Below, piece by piece: positions 9,258-21,176 of a stretch of DNA of 64,000 bases. The number at the start of each line of letters is the position of its first letter. The stretch's first letter is position 1. A program made the position numbers and the translations under genes. Origin of the DNA: Oscillospiraceae bacterium (GTDB lineage: Bacteria; Bacillota; Clostridia; Oscillospirales; Ruminococcaceae); assembly GCA_015067025.1 (NCBI GenBank), contig SVNC01000007.1, forward strand, positions 82,685 to 146,684, in the 5' to 3' direction. The notes under the pieces are model-generated. The model did no database searches and was not told the DNA's origin. It was given only the letters and a program-made list of their open reading frames with translations.

Positions 9258-10124
9258 TTGAATGAAAAAGATTTTTACAAACAGCTTATGAGCGAATATT
9301 CATTCGATCATGACAAAATAAAGAAAGCCGCTATGGGTAAGATCGCCGAGCCTGCTAAGAAAAGATCTCCGATGAAATGGATATCCGTTGCCGGTGCAGC
9401 CGCAGCAATAGCTCTTACAATAGGTACTGTAGCGATATTTGCTCCGGGTAATCCCGTAAGCGTTACTCCTGCAAATTCCATAACGGTAGAGGATCGTTTC
9501 AAGCTAGCTTTAGAGGCTTACGAAAAGGCTGACTTAAACACCGAGGAAGAATTCCTCTACGTTACCTTTATGAATAAGGAAACTCCTACAGATATGCAGA
9601 CTATTCTCGCCCGTGCAGACGCTACAGGCGAAATAAAAGTAGTTGAAGTTTATCTCACAGGAAGAGAAGTCGTAAGCGGTAACGCAAACATAAAAGAGCT
9701 TTTCAGTCTGGACGAAGAAAATATCGTTGCAGTAAAGATAAGATGCCCCGGTAACTTTATAAAACGCCTTACCGATGATAAAGACGTTTATCTTGTAGAA
9801 ACCGAAAAGGCTTTTGAAAACGGCGGATTTAGTGCAATAGACACAAACGTAAGCAATCCCACACCGCCCGAAACGAGCGACATCAGCACAGAAACATCAA
9901 CTCCGAATGAGGAGAGCAGTTCTTCTACAGAGCAGGCTTCACCTCCTCCCGTAATAGGTGATACGACTCCTGTAAAGGAAGAAGAGCAGGCAGAACAGAC
10001 TGACCAGTCCGAAACTGTCGTTACTCCCCCTGTAGCAGAGGTTCCCGAAACAGAACCGCCTGTAACTGAAGCTCCCGAAACCGAAGCTCCTGTGACCGAT
10101 GTACAGACAAGTATAACAGAATAA
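9258..10124 (+). CDS. Single-pass membrane protein, probable anti-sigma partner
   Basis: 288 residues with a good AAAGGAGG ribosome binding site. The cytoplasmic N-terminus (1-37, charged, FYKQLMSEYSFDHDKIKKAA) is followed by one membrane helix at about 38-62 (AAAAIALTIGTVAIFAPG). A small extracellular domain (about 75-200) and a Pro/Thr/Glu/Ser-rich tail (about 200-288) with repeated PxTEAPETE units complete it. The topology and the position right after an ECF sigma gene fit an anti-sigma factor, with the tail possibly spanning the wall. No known anti-sigma domain (ZAS with HxxxCxxC) can be seen, so the role rests on context. Confidence 0.6.
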   Translation: MNEKDFYKQLMSEYSFDHDKIKKAAMGKIAEPAKKRSPMKWISVAGAAAAIALTIGTVAIFAPGNPVSVTPANSITVEDRFKLALEAYEKADLNTEEEFLYVTFMNKETPTDMQTILARADATGEIKVVEVYLTGREVVSGNANIKELFSLDEENIVAVKIRCPGNFIKRLTDDKDVYLVETEKAFENGGFSAIDTNVSNPTPPETSDISTETSTPNEESSSSTEQASPPPVIGDTTPVKEEEQAEQTDQSETVVTPPVAEVPETEPPVTEAPETEAPVTDVQTSITE

Positions 10125-10126
10125 CA

Positions 10127-10165
10127 AAAATCTCCTATGGGTTTTACCATAGGAGATTTTCTTTT
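10127..10165. terminator. Bidirectional terminator
   Basis: AAAATCTCCTATGG (10127-10140), a 6-base loop and CCATAGGAGATTTT (10147-10160), followed by CTTTTT. A-rich sequence on the left makes it usable on both strands. It separates the converging anti-sigma and GH5 genes. Confidence 0.9.
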
Positions 10166-11580
10166 TACTGTGCTATTTTTTCGGATATATCCTTTATAAG
10201 CTTTGCATCATCTGCATTTACTATCTTATATTCTGTTCTTGAGTAGAAGTGGCTGTTTGTATCCCACAAAACAGGTACAAAGCCCTCGTCAAGAAGTCTT
10301 TCAAGTACGATTTTCAGGCAGTCGGTAGAGGACATTTTATTTTTCACGGACGAATCCATATTATTTTTGGGATACATTGATGTGGTTTCTCCCATAAATA
10401 CGGGGATACCCTTATCCGTAAAGGCTCTTTTCAGCTTGCCGCACTGATCGTCTATGTAGTTAAGCCAGTCCTGTCCGCCTATCTTATTCCACCAGTACAT
10501 ATTGTTATCCACATAATGTACAGATACCATAAGTCTGTCAGCAACCGTATCGGTGGGCATCTCGAATTTACTGTCTGTTGTAAGGTCTATATTCGTCCAG
10601 TAGCCTGACACGATAAGAACACGCTGGGCGTTATTTCCGCCGGTTTTTCTTACAGCATCCACAAAGCACTGATTCATTGTGTTGGTCATCTTGTAGCCTT
10701 TAGATTTGGACACCTCTACAAGCTCGCCCTTATCATTAAACTGTTTTCCTCCCAAGTATTCATTGTAGCCTTCAAATACAAGAGTAGGTCCGTAATCCTT
10801 GAAATATTCTGCAATCTGAGTCCACAGACGTGTGAATATCTTTTCACATTCATCTATGTCATTTCTGCGGATGATAAATTCATCAAAGTGATGGATGTTG
10901 ATAACTGTGTAAACTCCTGCACTCTGGCAATAATCAACTATTTCCTTTACTCTTGCAATATAGTCGGCGTTGATAGTCCAAGTGCCGTCATTTGCCATCA
11001 TATTGCCCCAGAAAACGGGAATTCTCACTGTGTTGAAGCCTGCCGCCTTCATGCCGTCAATTACTTCCTGAGTTGTTTCTACACATTCCCAGCAGACTTC
11101 ATAATCTTTAGGGGTATTGTTTCCCACAACGGGAATCCACTCGAAGGTTATCTTTTCACAATCGGTTGCCTCGTAAGCCTCCATTGTATTGCCAAGGCTT
11201 ATGCCAAGCCCCATATCCTTTGCCACTTCATTTGCGGTCGGAAATATAATAGGCTCAGGCTCAGGCTTTTGAGTTTCAGGAACTTTTGTAGTTGTAGTGG
11301 TTTCAGGCTCTTTTGTGGTGGTTGTAGTTTCAGCTTCTGTCACGGTAGTCTCAGGAGCTTTTGTGGTCGTAGTGGTTTCAGGAGCCTTTGTTGTAGTGGT
11401 TTCGGGTGCAGAGGTTTCAGTCATAGAGCTTTCCTCTTCTGAACTTACATTACTTTCATCAGTTACAGACGAAACCGAAGAGCTTACATCCGATGTACTG
11501 TCAGAGCTTGTTACAGGTGCAGAACAAGCAGTTAAAAGCATTGACGTACATAAAAGAAGAGAAATAAGTTTCTTTTTCAT
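10165..11580 (-). CDS. GH5-family beta-glucanase lipoprotein
   Basis: 471 residues. A lipoprotein signal with lipobox LTAC (Cys19) is followed by a long Ser/Thr/Glu linker (20-110) holding repeated APETTTTTK units. A GH5 domain fills about 115-470: NTVRIPVFWG, acid/base Glu274 in FEGYNEYLGG, SVHYVDNN and nucleophile Glu397 in PVFMGETTS. It should hydrolyse beta-1,4 glucan or mannan, anchored on the outer face of the membrane. It is a paralogue of the 26336-28204 gene but lacks the C-terminal module. A dedicated promoter lies at 11631-11659. The exact substrate (cellulose, xyloglucan, mannan) cannot be told. Confidence 0.9.
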   Translation of the reverse strand: MKKKLISLLLCTSMLLTACSAPVTSSDSTSDVSSSVSSVTDESNVSSEEESSMTETSAPETTTTKAPETTTTTKAPETTVTEAETTTTTKEPETTTTTKVPETQKPEPEPIIFPTANEVAKDMGLGISLGNTMEAYEATDCEKITFEWIPVVGNNTPKDYEVCWECVETTQEVIDGMKAAGFNTVRIPVFWGNMMANDGTWTINADYIARVKEIVDYCQSAGVYTVINIHHFDEFIIRRNDIDECEKIFTRLWTQIAEYFKDYGPTLVFEGYNEYLGGKQFNDKGELVEVSKSKGYKMTNTMNQCFVDAVRKTGGNNAQRVLIVSGYWTNIDLTTDSKFEMPTDTVADRLMVSVHYVDNNMYWWNKIGGQDWLNYIDDQCGKLKRAFTDKGIPVFMGETTSMYPKNNMDSSVKNKMSSTDCLKIVLERLLDEGFVPVLWDTNSHFYSRTEYKIVNADDAKLIKDISEKIAQ

Positions 11581-11630
11581 TTTCTTTTCCTTTCACGTTA
11601 TAAAAAGTAGGAACAAATTCACTTTTTAAT

Positions 11631-11659
11631 AGTATACCACTCACCAAAAGCAAAGTCAA
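11631..11659 (-). promoter_or_regulatory. Sigma-A promoter of GH5 lipoprotein gene
   Basis: On the reverse strand, TTGACT (11654-11659), a 17-base spacer and TATACT (11631-11636), about 50 bases before the start codon. It lies just past the lacZ stop, so the glucanase can be expressed independently of lacZ. Confidence 0.7.
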
Positions 11660-11664
11660 TATCA

Positions 11665-14775
<3,111 letters not shown>

Positions 14776-14858
14776 TATAATATAACGATTTGAACATTTG
14801 TTTAAAAATTTTATTTTGCAAATTACCGCAGATAAATCTGAAACAAGGAGAAATGCCA

Positions 14859-15668
14859 ATGATTTTATACTATGATTTTCCCATTATCCGCTCAGAGGGA
14901 GAGTTGCCTTTATATCTTGTAGAAATGGGCGTGAATATAAGAGAAGAGCATTTTGTAAGAAAAGATGGGTATAAGCAACCCCAGATAATATATTGCACTA
15001 AGGGCAGCGGTACACTTATCCTTGACGAAAAGACTTATATAATAAAACCCTCTATGGGATTTTTTCTCCCTGCAAATTACCCTCATGAATACTATCCGAA
15101 TGAAGAGGTGTGGGATACCCACTGGGTGATACCGGGAGGAAGCGGTGCAGAACAGATTATGACCCATTTCGGTTTTTCGAAAGCTCGGGTGTTTGAAATG
15201 TCGGAAATAAAGACAATTGAACATATTTTCCGCAAAATGCACGAGGCAATAAGAGATGACAGCATTTTCGGAAATTATCGTGCCGCAGGCTTTCTTTACG
15301 ATTTTCTTATAGAGCTTTACAGAGTTACATCCACGGCGGCAACGGGCAAAGCCACAAACTCAGCAGTAATACGAGCAGTAGATTATATAAACGCAAATTA
15401 CACAAATCAGGTCACGATGGAGCGGTTATGTAAGCAGGCGGGTGTATCAGAGCAGCACCTGTGCAGGCTGTTTCGCTCTGCTCTTGGCTCACGCCCAATG
15501 GAATACGTGGCAAAACGCAGAATACAGACCGCAAAGGAGTTGCTCACCTCTTCAGATTTTTCTGTTGATGAAATAGCGGAAAAGGTCGGCTTTTGCTCAG
15601 GCAGTTATTTTTGCAAGCTGTTTAAAAGATATGAAGGGATGACGCCGACAGAGTTCAGAAGGGGATGA
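14859..15668 (+). CDS. AraC-family transcriptional regulator (beta-galactosidase control)
   Basis: 269 residues from the ATG at 14859, chosen because AAGGAG (14845-14850) sits 8 bases before it; the ATG at 14853 is too close and upstream ATGs have no site. The N-terminal cupin domain (about 20-100, GSGTLILDEKTYIIKPSMGFFLPANYPHEYYP) binds a small ligand. The C-terminal double helix-turn-helix (about 170-268) has LCKQAGVSEQHLCRLFRS and IAEKVGFCSGSYFCKLFK. It is divergent from lacZ with overlapping promoters, so it probably responds to a galactoside and controls lacZ and itself. Confidence 0.9.
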   Translation: MILYYDFPIIRSEGELPLYLVEMGVNIREEHFVRKDGYKQPQIIYCTKGSGTLILDEKTYIIKPSMGFFLPANYPHEYYPNEEVWDTHWVIPGGSGAEQIMTHFGFSKARVFEMSEIKTIEHIFRKMHEAIRDDSIFGNYRAAGFLYDFLIELYRVTSTAATGKATNSAVIRAVDYINANYTNQVTMERLCKQAGVSEQHLCRLFRSALGSRPMEYVAKRRIQTAKELLTSSDFSVDEIAEKVGFCSGSYFCKLFKRYEGMTPTEFRRG

Positions 15669-15670
15669 TA

Positions 15671-15699
15671 AAAAGGCAGATGCATTGCATCTGCCTTTT
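15671..15699. terminator. Bidirectional terminator
   Basis: AAAAGGCAGATGCA, one base, then TGCATCTGCCTTTT: perfect 14-base arms with T and A runs at the ends. It lies between the converging araC-type and ABC permease genes. Confidence 0.88.
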
Positions 15700-15712
15700 G
15701 TTATTGATTTTA

Positions 15713-17869
15713 TCAGCGCGTGTAAAAACCTGCGAAATCAACCTTATCATTATTCTTTTCTCTGTCTGCTTCTATTTCCTTTATCAGTTTTTCCGCCTTT
15801 TCGGCGTTTTCTGCTGTGATAAACATTAACACACCGGAGTCATTAAATTCAATCATATAGCTAACATTCTTTTCTTTGTCCGGCTCGTGAACCTCAAAAA
15901 GATCGGTAAGTGCTTTCACCTTTTCGTTATCCAGATCTTTATTTCTGATGTGGAAGCGTAAATAACGGAGGTGTTCTTCTTCTCCGATATAACTCATAGC
16001 TATGAAAATAGCGTCAGGTCGTTCAGACTCTTCGCGGGTATTGTAAAACTGATTAGCTTGATAGGAGTGATAATTTTCTTTGTTTTTAAGAACAGCGATC
16101 ATGTTTTCACAGTTTTCTGTAATAGCTATTTCAAACATACCTACACCACCGTCATCGTTGTTCCAGTATGAATTAGCATAGCCTATTGTCTTTCCTGTGG
16201 TAAAACTGCCGTTTTCAATGTCCAGCTTTATAGCTTCTGCCAGTTTCTTGACGCCGTTTTCGGAAAGCTCCTTTGTAAGAAATCCCTCTTTTAGCATAAA
16301 GGTGCCTGAGAGCTGATCACTGTGTTCATTGAGAAGTATCTGATTTACGGTTGCAGGCAATGACAATAGTACTTTTTTGATTTCTGAGCCTACATTTGTA
16401 TTAATGTTCGGGTTATAGATGTAGCGCCTTGTTATTTCACTACCGTCCTTCATATTGTAAGTTATCTGGAACCAATATCCTGTTTCCGCCTTATTGTCAA
16501 CACACATTTTATGAAGCTCTGATATTTTCTTAATATCGTTTTCATCTGTATAAATAAGAGTGTTTATGTCGTTGCGAAAGCCGGTATAGCCTTCACATAC
16601 CTCTATTGATTCCACTTGCTTTGTGTCAGGAATATATCTCCCATATCCAAAGCCTTCTGATAATCCGATAAGGGTAAAGCCGCCGAAGGCTATAGCCGAG
16701 GTCAGTACAAGATGTAAAAGGTGCATTGGTATTTTCTTTATGCTCTTGTAGTGGAAAAGCTGTAAAGCCATATAAACAGCAAAAAGTATAAGGATAGTAA
16801 CTGCAAGTCCCGACTGGTTTTTTCTGAAGGATACCACCAGCATACCTACAAAGCATACCACAAGAAGAGTCATTATCACCTTGTATATAAATTCTATTGC
16901 AAAGGGCTTGCCGGTGTTTTCTGCCTTTCTCTTTTTCGTGCATATATAAGCGGCAAAAAGCAGCAAAAAGCATATTATTATTGCGGAAATAATAACGGTT
17001 ACGGGGAAAGCGAGAACCTCAGGTACCATTTCAGATGTTACTGTACGTGCCTTTGTGAATCTGCCCATACCTGCTAAAAGCGTGCCGAAAACGGGCATGT
17101 GTGCAGGAATATTTTCAAGCTCGGGCCAGCTTGTTATTCCCCGTGTGGTATTTAAAATAAGTGTAACGAGATTATTGATAGTGAGTAAAGCTACAAGGGG
17201 AGTAGCTATGGAATAAATGACACTTTCTGCTCTTCTTCCCGTACAGCAGGTGAAGAAAAGGGATGTGAAATATACCGCCGTTACTGTGATTATTCCTGTA
17301 GTTGCCGCAAGGAAGAACATATCGTAGGCGTTGCATACACATAAGCGGGTAAGGTCTGTAACGCCCAGAGAATCGAATAATTCGAAATGCTCTGATAATA
17401 CTCCTGCTGCCTTTTGTATGAATATAAAGCCGCCGAGGAAATTGATTGCAAGCGGCAATACGGCTATAAAAAAGCCTGCAAGAGCATCGGCTAAAAATCT
17501 GCCCTTTGTGGATATCGGAAGACTTAAATACATATCCGAATCGGAGCGCTTATTGTTGTAGCTCATCACAAGTGTAGGTGCGGCAATGCTGATGATAGTC
17601 AGCACGGCAAATACGAAAATGCAGATTACAAATGCGCTTTCCGCACTACCTGCAAGATTTGCAAGTGCTTCTTTGCTTTCAAAGGAAAGTGGAGCTTCTT
17701 CGGTGATATTTGCCAGAATATTATATATTCCCTCTACCGAGGATGACGTAATAATAGCCATCAGAGGCAGAGCCAGTATATTCGCTACAAGAGAAACTAT
17801 TAAAAGCACCTTATGTTTTAATAGCTTATAAAAGAAATAACGGGAGAAATATGTATCAGTTAATTTCAT
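15713..17869 (-). CDS. ABC transporter permease (YtrC/ABC-2 type)
   Basis: 718 residues. An N-terminal half of about seven to eight membrane segments includes VLLIVSLVANILALPLMAII, AFVICIFVFAVLTIISIAAP and an NKRSDSDMYLSLPISTKGRFLAD cytoplasmic loop typical of these permeases. After about residue 420 comes a large soluble C-terminal domain of some 300 residues. The start overlaps the ATPase gene stop by 14 bases. It forms an exporter with the upstream ATPase under the GntR repressor, as in YtrABC-type envelope-stress operons. The substrate is unknown. Confidence 0.8.
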   Translation of the reverse strand: MKLTDTYFSRYFFYKLLKHKVLLIVSLVANILALPLMAIITSSSVEGIYNILANITEEAPLSFESKEALANLAGSAESAFVICIFVFAVLTIISIAAPTLVMSYNNKRSDSDMYLSLPISTKGRFLADALAGFFIAVLPLAINFLGGFIFIQKAAGVLSEHFELFDSLGVTDLTRLCVCNAYDMFFLAATTGIITVTAVYFTSLFFTCCTGRRAESVIYSIATPLVALLTINNLVTLILNTTRGITSWPELENIPAHMPVFGTLLAGMGRFTKARTVTSEMVPEVLAFPVTVIISAIIICFLLLFAAYICTKKRKAENTGKPFAIEFIYKVIMTLLVVCFVGMLVVSFRKNQSGLAVTILILFAVYMALQLFHYKSIKKIPMHLLHLVLTSAIAFGGFTLIGLSEGFGYGRYIPDTKQVESIEVCEGYTGFRNDINTLIYTDENDIKKISELHKMCVDNKAETGYWFQITYNMKDGSEITRRYIYNPNINTNVGSEIKKVLLSLPATVNQILLNEHSDQLSGTFMLKEGFLTKELSENGVKKLAEAIKLDIENGSFTTGKTIGYANSYWNNDDGGVGMFEIAITENCENMIAVLKNKENYHSYQANQFYNTREESERPDAIFIAMSYIGEEEHLRYLRFHIRNKDLDNEKVKALTDLFEVHEPDKEKNVSYMIEFNDSGVLMFITAENAEKAEKLIKEIEADREKNNDKVDFAGFYTR

Positions 17870-18758
17870 AGTCGTAGCCTGCTCCTTTCATTTCGTAGAT
17901 GAATATTTCTTCAAGAGATAAGGGTATAATATCGCAGAAGCGAGCGTTTTTGCTTTCCATCGCTTTTTCGATATCTTCGTTACTGCCCTTTATCACAAGA
18001 GCAGAAACGCTTCCGCTTGTTTTTATGGAAAGAATTTCAATATCTTTGCAGTCGGCAAAGTCCTCTATGCCAAGTTCCTTTTCAAATGAAGTCTGCACCT
18101 TGTGGATGTTACCCTTTACGCTGTCAAGCTCACGGCTGAAAATTACCTTGCCCTCGTGGATAAGTCCCACAGTATCGCAGAATTCTTCAATTTCTTTTAA
18201 ATTATGGGAGGAGATTATAACGGTAACGCCTCTGTCGATGATAGCGTCAATAAGCATCTGCTTTACCGCATATCTCATAGCGGGATCCAGTCCGTCAAAG
18301 GCTTCGTCAAGGAGCAGATATTCCGTGCAGGCTGAAAGTCCGCAGATAACCACCGCCTGTCTTCTCATACCCTTTGAAAAATCAGACAGTTTTTTATCCA
18401 TAGGCAGTTTAAGTATTTCCCAGAGAGAATTAAATACCTCTTCGTTATAGGTCTTATAGAAGGTCTTTACAAAATTCTTCATCTGCAAGAGCGTCATACC
18501 TGTAAATTGGGCGGTATCGTCGCTTACAAAGAATATCTTTTCTTTAAGCTGTGGATTATCATATATAGGCTGGTCATCAATGGTTATACTGCCGCCTTCC
18601 TGAATATATATACCGGATAAAAGTCTTAAAAGAGTGGATTTTCCTGCTCCGTTAGAGCCGAGCAGACCATAGGCACAGCCCTTTTCTATTTCAAGGGTGA
18701 GGTCGTCAAGCGCTTTTTGTGTACCGAATTTTTTTGTAACGTTCTGAATCTTTATCAT
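17856..18758 (-). CDS. ABC transporter ATP-binding protein
   Basis: 300 residues with Walker A GLLGSNGAGKSTLLRLL, signature FSKGMRRQAVVICGLS, Walker B YLLLDEAFDGLDPAMR and an H-loop ISSHNLKEIEEF. The C-terminal extension of about 90 residues is common in export ATPases of this type. It lies 7 bases after the GntR gene and overlaps the permease gene. The signature has SKGMR in place of LSGGQ, as in YtrB/EcsA-like ATPases. Confidence 0.93.
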   Translation of the reverse strand: MIKIQNVTKKFGTQKALDDLTLEIEKGCAYGLLGSNGAGKSTLLRLLSGIYIQEGGSITIDDQPIYDNPQLKEKIFFVSDDTAQFTGMTLLQMKNFVKTFYKTYNEEVFNSLWEILKLPMDKKLSDFSKGMRRQAVVICGLSACTEYLLLDEAFDGLDPAMRYAVKQMLIDAIIDRGVTVIISSHNLKEIEEFCDTVGLIHEGKVIFSRELDSVKGNIHKVQTSFEKELGIEDFADCKDIEILSIKTSGSVSALVIKGSNEDIEKAMESKNARFCDIIPLSLEEIFIYEMKGAGYDYEIN

Positions 18759-18765
18759 AGTGCAG

Positions 18766-19131
18766 TTACTCCTTTTCTCCGATTTTTTTAATGATATTTA
18801 TAAGATCCTCGGTGTTTAGTCCCTTTTTCAGAGCCTTTGTGACTGCCGCTGTAAAGTCCCAAGTGGCGGACTGCCGCAGTTCGTCCTGATAATCGGCTCT
18901 GCCCTTTACGTAGCTTCCCTTACCGGGGAGTGAATAGGTAAAGCCCTTCTGTTCTAAAAGCTGGTACACCTTCTGAACGGTGTTGGGGTTTATGGCAAGC
19001 TCTTTCGCCACCTCTCTTACCGCAGGGAGCTTTTCGTTTTCCTTTAAAGCTCCGCTTATGATAAGTTCTGATACGTGGGTGAAAAGCTGTTCGGATATCG
19101 GCGTACCACCCGATATATGAATTGCAAACAT
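18766..19131 (-). CDS. GntR-family transcriptional repressor (YtrA type)
   Basis: About 121 residues from the ATG at 19131, whose spacing from AAAGGAA is better than that of the ATG at 19137. The N-terminal winged helix has GTPISEQLFTHVSELIISG, LPAVREVAKELAINPNTVQ and KVYQLLEQKGFTYSLPGKGS. The short C-terminus lacks an FadR or UTRA ligand domain, which fits the YtrA subfamily that controls adjacent ABC genes. A 10-base inverted repeat at 19171-19197 right after its own promoter is the likely operator. Confidence 0.92.
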   Translation of the reverse strand: MFAIHISGGTPISEQLFTHVSELIISGALKENEKLPAVREVAKELAINPNTVQKVYQLLEQKGFTYSLPGKGSYVKGRADYQDELRQSATWDFTAAVTKALKKGLNTEDLINIIKKIGEKE

Positions 19132-19170
19132 ATTCATTTCCTTTCAGATTACAGATTTACTAATGCATTA

Positions 19171-19229
19171 AACTGTACTATCTGTGTTAGTACAGTTAGG
19201 ATTATATCATACAGTTTGAGATTTGTCAA
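19171..19229 (-). promoter_or_regulatory. Consensus promoter and GntR operator of the gntR-ABC operon
   Basis: Reverse strand: TTGACA (19224-19229), a 17-base spacer and TATAAT (19201-19206), a perfect consensus. Immediately downstream, AACTGTACTA and TAGTACAGTT (19171-19180 and 19188-19197) form a perfect 10-base inverted repeat with a 7-base spacer, covering the transcription start. This is the usual place for YtrA-type autorepression. The strong promoter implies near-complete repression until an inducer arrives. Confidence 0.8.
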
Positions 19230-19287
19230 CTGTTTTGTCAAAAAAATTTTTTCTGCATATACTAAAGAAACCGAAAGGAGTGGTACT

Positions 19288-21114
19288 ATGTGTGGTATAG
19301 CAGGTTGGGTAGATTATAATGAACTGATAAATCCCAAAGAGAGAATTATAAAAATGTCAGATACTATGATACCGAGAGGTCCTGACAGCGGTGGTACGTA
19401 TATTGACGAGGTATGTGCCTTAGGTCACAGAAGGCTTGCCGTTATTGACGTGGCAGGAGGTGTTCAGCCTATGAGGATAGGCGACTACATAATTGTCTAC
19501 AACGGAGAATTATACAACACCGAGGAGATAAGAAAAGAGCTTAAAGCATTAGGGCACAGCTTCAGGTCAATGTCTGATACCGAGGTCTTGCTCACTGCCT
19601 TTATACATTGGGGAGAAGCCTGCCTTGAACGCTTAAACGGCATCTACGCTTTTGCTGTATGGGATAAAAAAGAAAAACAGCTTTTCATTGCCCGTGACAG
19701 AATGGGCGTAAAGCCGTTTTTCTATTATGAATATAATGGCGGTATAATTTTCGCCTCTGAAATAAAGGCACTTTTAACCCATCCCAAAATTCCTCATGTA
19801 ATAGACAGAGACGGAATTGCTCAGATAACGTTACTCGGTCCTGCAAGAAAGGGTGGTAGCGGAGTTATAAAAGGAGTAAAGGAGCTTTTACCGTCAGAGT
19901 GCGGATTTTTTAACCGCTACGGACTGAAAAAGCGTACCTACTGGAGTCTTCGTGCCTGTCCTCATACCGAAACGCCTGAAGAAACTGAGGAACACATTGC
20001 CTTTCTTATAAAGGACGCTATAAAAAGACAGCTTGTCAGCGACGTACCCTTATGCACCTTTTTATCAGGCGGTCTTGACAGTAGCATTATAAGTGCAATT
20101 GCGGCAAAGCAATATAAGGAACAAGGGAAGGTCCTTACCACCTATTCTGTAGATTATGCCGACAACGACAAAAACTTTGTGGCAAGCAATTTTCAGCCTG
20201 ATATGGATGCCCCCTGGATAAAGGAGATGTCGGAATTTATCGGCTCAGATCACATCAACGTAGAGCTGGATACTCCTGAAATAACAGACGCCCTTTATCC
20301 TGCAACGTTAGCAAGAGATCTGCCCGGTATGGCAGACGTGGACAGCTCGCTTTTACTGTTTTGCAGGGAGATAAAAAAGGATTATACCGTAGCACTCAGC
20401 GGAGAGTGTGCTGATGAAATTTTCGGGGGCTATCCTTGGTATCACAATGAAAGTATACTTTATCAGACGGGCTTTCCATGGGCAAAAAGCACCGAAGACA
20501 GAGCAGGGCTTTTAAGAGAGGACGTTTTAGGCGATATAAAGCCTGCCGATTATCTGGCACAGTGTACTGAAAGTACGCTGAAAAACACCGACTATCTCGA
20601 TACCGACAGCAAAAAGGACAGACGGATGAGAGAAATGTTTATGCTCAATATCTACTGGTTTATGCAGACCTTACTAGACCGCAAAGACAGAATGAGCATG
20701 GCGACGGGGCTTGAAGTAAGAGTGCCCTTCTGCGATCATCGTATTGCAAAATATGCTTATAATATCCCCTGGGAGCTTAAAAGCATCGGAGGTAGGGAAA
20801 AGGGACTTATCCGCAGAGCAATGAACGGAGTTTTACCCCACGACGTATTATGGCGAAAAAAATCCCCCTATCCCAAAACTCACAATCCCACCTATCTCAA
20901 GGCAGTTATAAGCAGGGTAAGAGAGATACTTGAAGATAAAGACTGCCGTATTACAGAGATATTTGACAGAAAGCGTCTGCTTCAGCTTTGTGACGAACCG
21001 ACAATTTTTAAAAATAACTGGTACGGTCAGCTGATGACCGCACCTCAGACCTTTGCTTATATCATCCAGACGGAATACTGGCTTAAAAGCTACGATATCA
21101 GAGTCGAAAAATAA
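19288..21114 (+). CDS. asnB: Asparagine synthase (glutamine-hydrolysing)
   Basis: 608 residues from the ATG at 19288, placed by AAAGGAG 7 bases upstream and by the required start MCGIAGWVDY, in which Cys2 is the glutaminase nucleophile. The upstream in-frame codons have no site and are not part of the protein. The Ntn domain (1-190) has RRLAVIDVAGGVQPM, YNGELYN and ARDRMGVKPFFY. The synthetase domain has the PP-loop FLSGGLDSSIISA and the LSGECADEIFGGYPWY segment. It converts aspartate and glutamine to asparagine. Length and motifs are typical of Firmicute AsnB. Confidence 0.96.
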   Translation: MCGIAGWVDYNELINPKERIIKMSDTMIPRGPDSGGTYIDEVCALGHRRLAVIDVAGGVQPMRIGDYIIVYNGELYNTEEIRKELKALGHSFRSMSDTEVLLTAFIHWGEACLERLNGIYAFAVWDKKEKQLFIARDRMGVKPFFYYEYNGGIIFASEIKALLTHPKIPHVIDRDGIAQITLLGPARKGGSGVIKGVKELLPSECGFFNRYGLKKRTYWSLRACPHTETPEETEEHIAFLIKDAIKRQLVSDVPLCTFLSGGLDSSIISAIAAKQYKEQGKVLTTYSVDYADNDKNFVASNFQPDMDAPWIKEMSEFIGSDHINVELDTPEITDALYPATLARDLPGMADVDSSLLLFCREIKKDYTVALSGECADEIFGGYPWYHNESILYQTGFPWAKSTEDRAGLLREDVLGDIKPADYLAQCTESTLKNTDYLDTDSKKDRRMREMFMLNIYWFMQTLLDRKDRMSMATGLEVRVPFCDHRIAKYAYNIPWELKSIGGREKGLIRRAMNGVLPHDVLWRKKSPYPKTHNPTYLKAVISRVREILEDKDCRITEIFDRKRLLQLCDEPTIFKNNWYGQLMTAPQTFAYIIQTEYWLKSYDIRVEK

Positions 21115-21150
21115 AAAAAAAGAGGTTGTCTTTCGACAACCTCTCTTATT
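21113..21150. terminator. Bidirectional terminator after asnB
   Basis: AGAGGTTGTC (21121-21130), loop TTTC, GACAACCTCT (21135-21144), with an A run before and CTTATT after. It separates asnB from the converging surface protein gene. Confidence 0.85.
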
Positions 21151-21176
21151 ATTTACATTTTCGCTTTATGAGTTAA

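Noticed and set aside
9788..10150. Reverse-strand reading of 120 Ser/Val/Gly-rich codons over the anti-sigma tail
   Set aside because: It is the shadow of a repetitive Pro/Thr/Glu coding region, with no binding site and no independent support.
11297..11629. Plus-strand Val/Ser-rich reading opposite the GH5 linker
   Set aside because: It is antisense to the Thr/Glu linker; the repeat composition explains the long frame.
19075..19287. 71-residue N-terminal extension of asparagine synthase
   Set aside because: AsnB must begin MCG so that Cys2 becomes the terminal nucleophile, and AAAGGAG precedes that ATG; the extension overlaps the gntR promoter.
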